Source: an uncultured Methylococcaceae bacterium (GTDB taxonomy: Bacteria; Pseudomonadota; Gammaproteobacteria; Methylococcales; Methylomonadaceae). From it: 5,256 nucleotides of DNA. A program made the position numbers and the translations under genes. This document shows, piece after piece, positions 5,162-5,256 of this stretch (positions are counted from its first letter, which is position 1; each line of letters begins with the position of its first letter). The stretch is taken from assembly GCA_903939355.1 (NCBI GenBank), contig CAJAHC010000310.1, positions 1 to 5,256 of the forward strand, in the 5' to 3' direction. Below the pieces are notes generated by a model. The model saw only the letters and a list, made by a program, of their open reading frames with translations. It did no database searches and was not told the DNA's origin.

Positions 5162-5256
5162 TTTTATGTTAAAAAATTTCACTTTTGAAGCATTGGAACA
5201 ACCGCAGAGGCTGGGTAGGCGTAGAATGAATTATTAATACCATCAACTGGACATGA
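5162..5256. other. unassigned right edge
   Basis: No feature can be supported. One plus-strand frame reads FMLKNFTFEALEQPQRLGRR before a TAA near 5235. This superficially recalls the N-terminal FEN-L...-RRGKR region of retroelement reverse transcriptases, but the match is too weak to call. Other frames contain stops. Confidence 0.4.

Noticed and set aside
5162..5256. Start of a retroelement reverse transcriptase after the template-like block
   Set aside because: The frame stops near 5235, and the resemblance is limited to a few residues (FTFEAL, GRRR). No catalytic motif falls within the window.

Overview
The window looks like an AT-rich accessory stretch of a gammaproteobacterial chromosome, plausibly a member of the Legionellales. 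The best clue is a minus-strand gene of the Lcl C-terminal / DUF1566 family with the typical block YGDWYLPSKYELNL and a VRAVRAF end. A secreted sedolisin-type protease lies next to it. The taxon is an inference from family resemblance, not something the bases prove.

Layout, left to right. Positions 1-214 hold the 3' end of a plus-strand gene of unknown function. Facing it on the minus strand are a small, apparently frameshifted ORF (218-338) and the only large intact gene, an S53 sedolisin/kumamolisin protease (335-2542). The protease has a signal peptide, an activation propeptide, a catalytic domain and two C-terminal repeats, and a run of ten G sits just before its catalytic Glu. The small ORF overlaps the protease stop by ATGA. 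An AT-rich leader (2543-2788) and a strong intrinsic terminator (2789-2812) separate the protease from a secreted DUF1566 gene (2846-3519). That gene is broken by two single-base insertions and reads as a clean 223-residue protein once both are corrected.

From 3693 to 4778 lies a minus-strand cluster. It holds a decayed gene (3693-4000), an intact 191-residue gene of unknown function (4040-4615) and a macrodomain remnant (4656-4778). The first two start with the same roughly 35-residue module and then diverge completely. The decayed one continues into an ENGDPVIFYHG motif reminiscent of ADP-ribosyltransferase-like domains of phage polyvalent proteins.

The right end (4779-5256) has no intact gene. 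It contains an Asn-codon-rich block on the plus strand (5069-5158) resembling the variable C-terminus of DUF1566 proteins and the template repeats of diversity-generating retroelements. Compared with the C-terminus of the DUF1566 gene in this same window, the differences concentrate at adenines. No reverse transcriptase is visible, so a complete retroelement cannot be claimed.

Overall this is a secreted protease next to a surface-type protein, followed by a degrading cluster. Several genes are broken by single-base indels, which means either real decay or phase variation, or base-calling errors in homopolymers.
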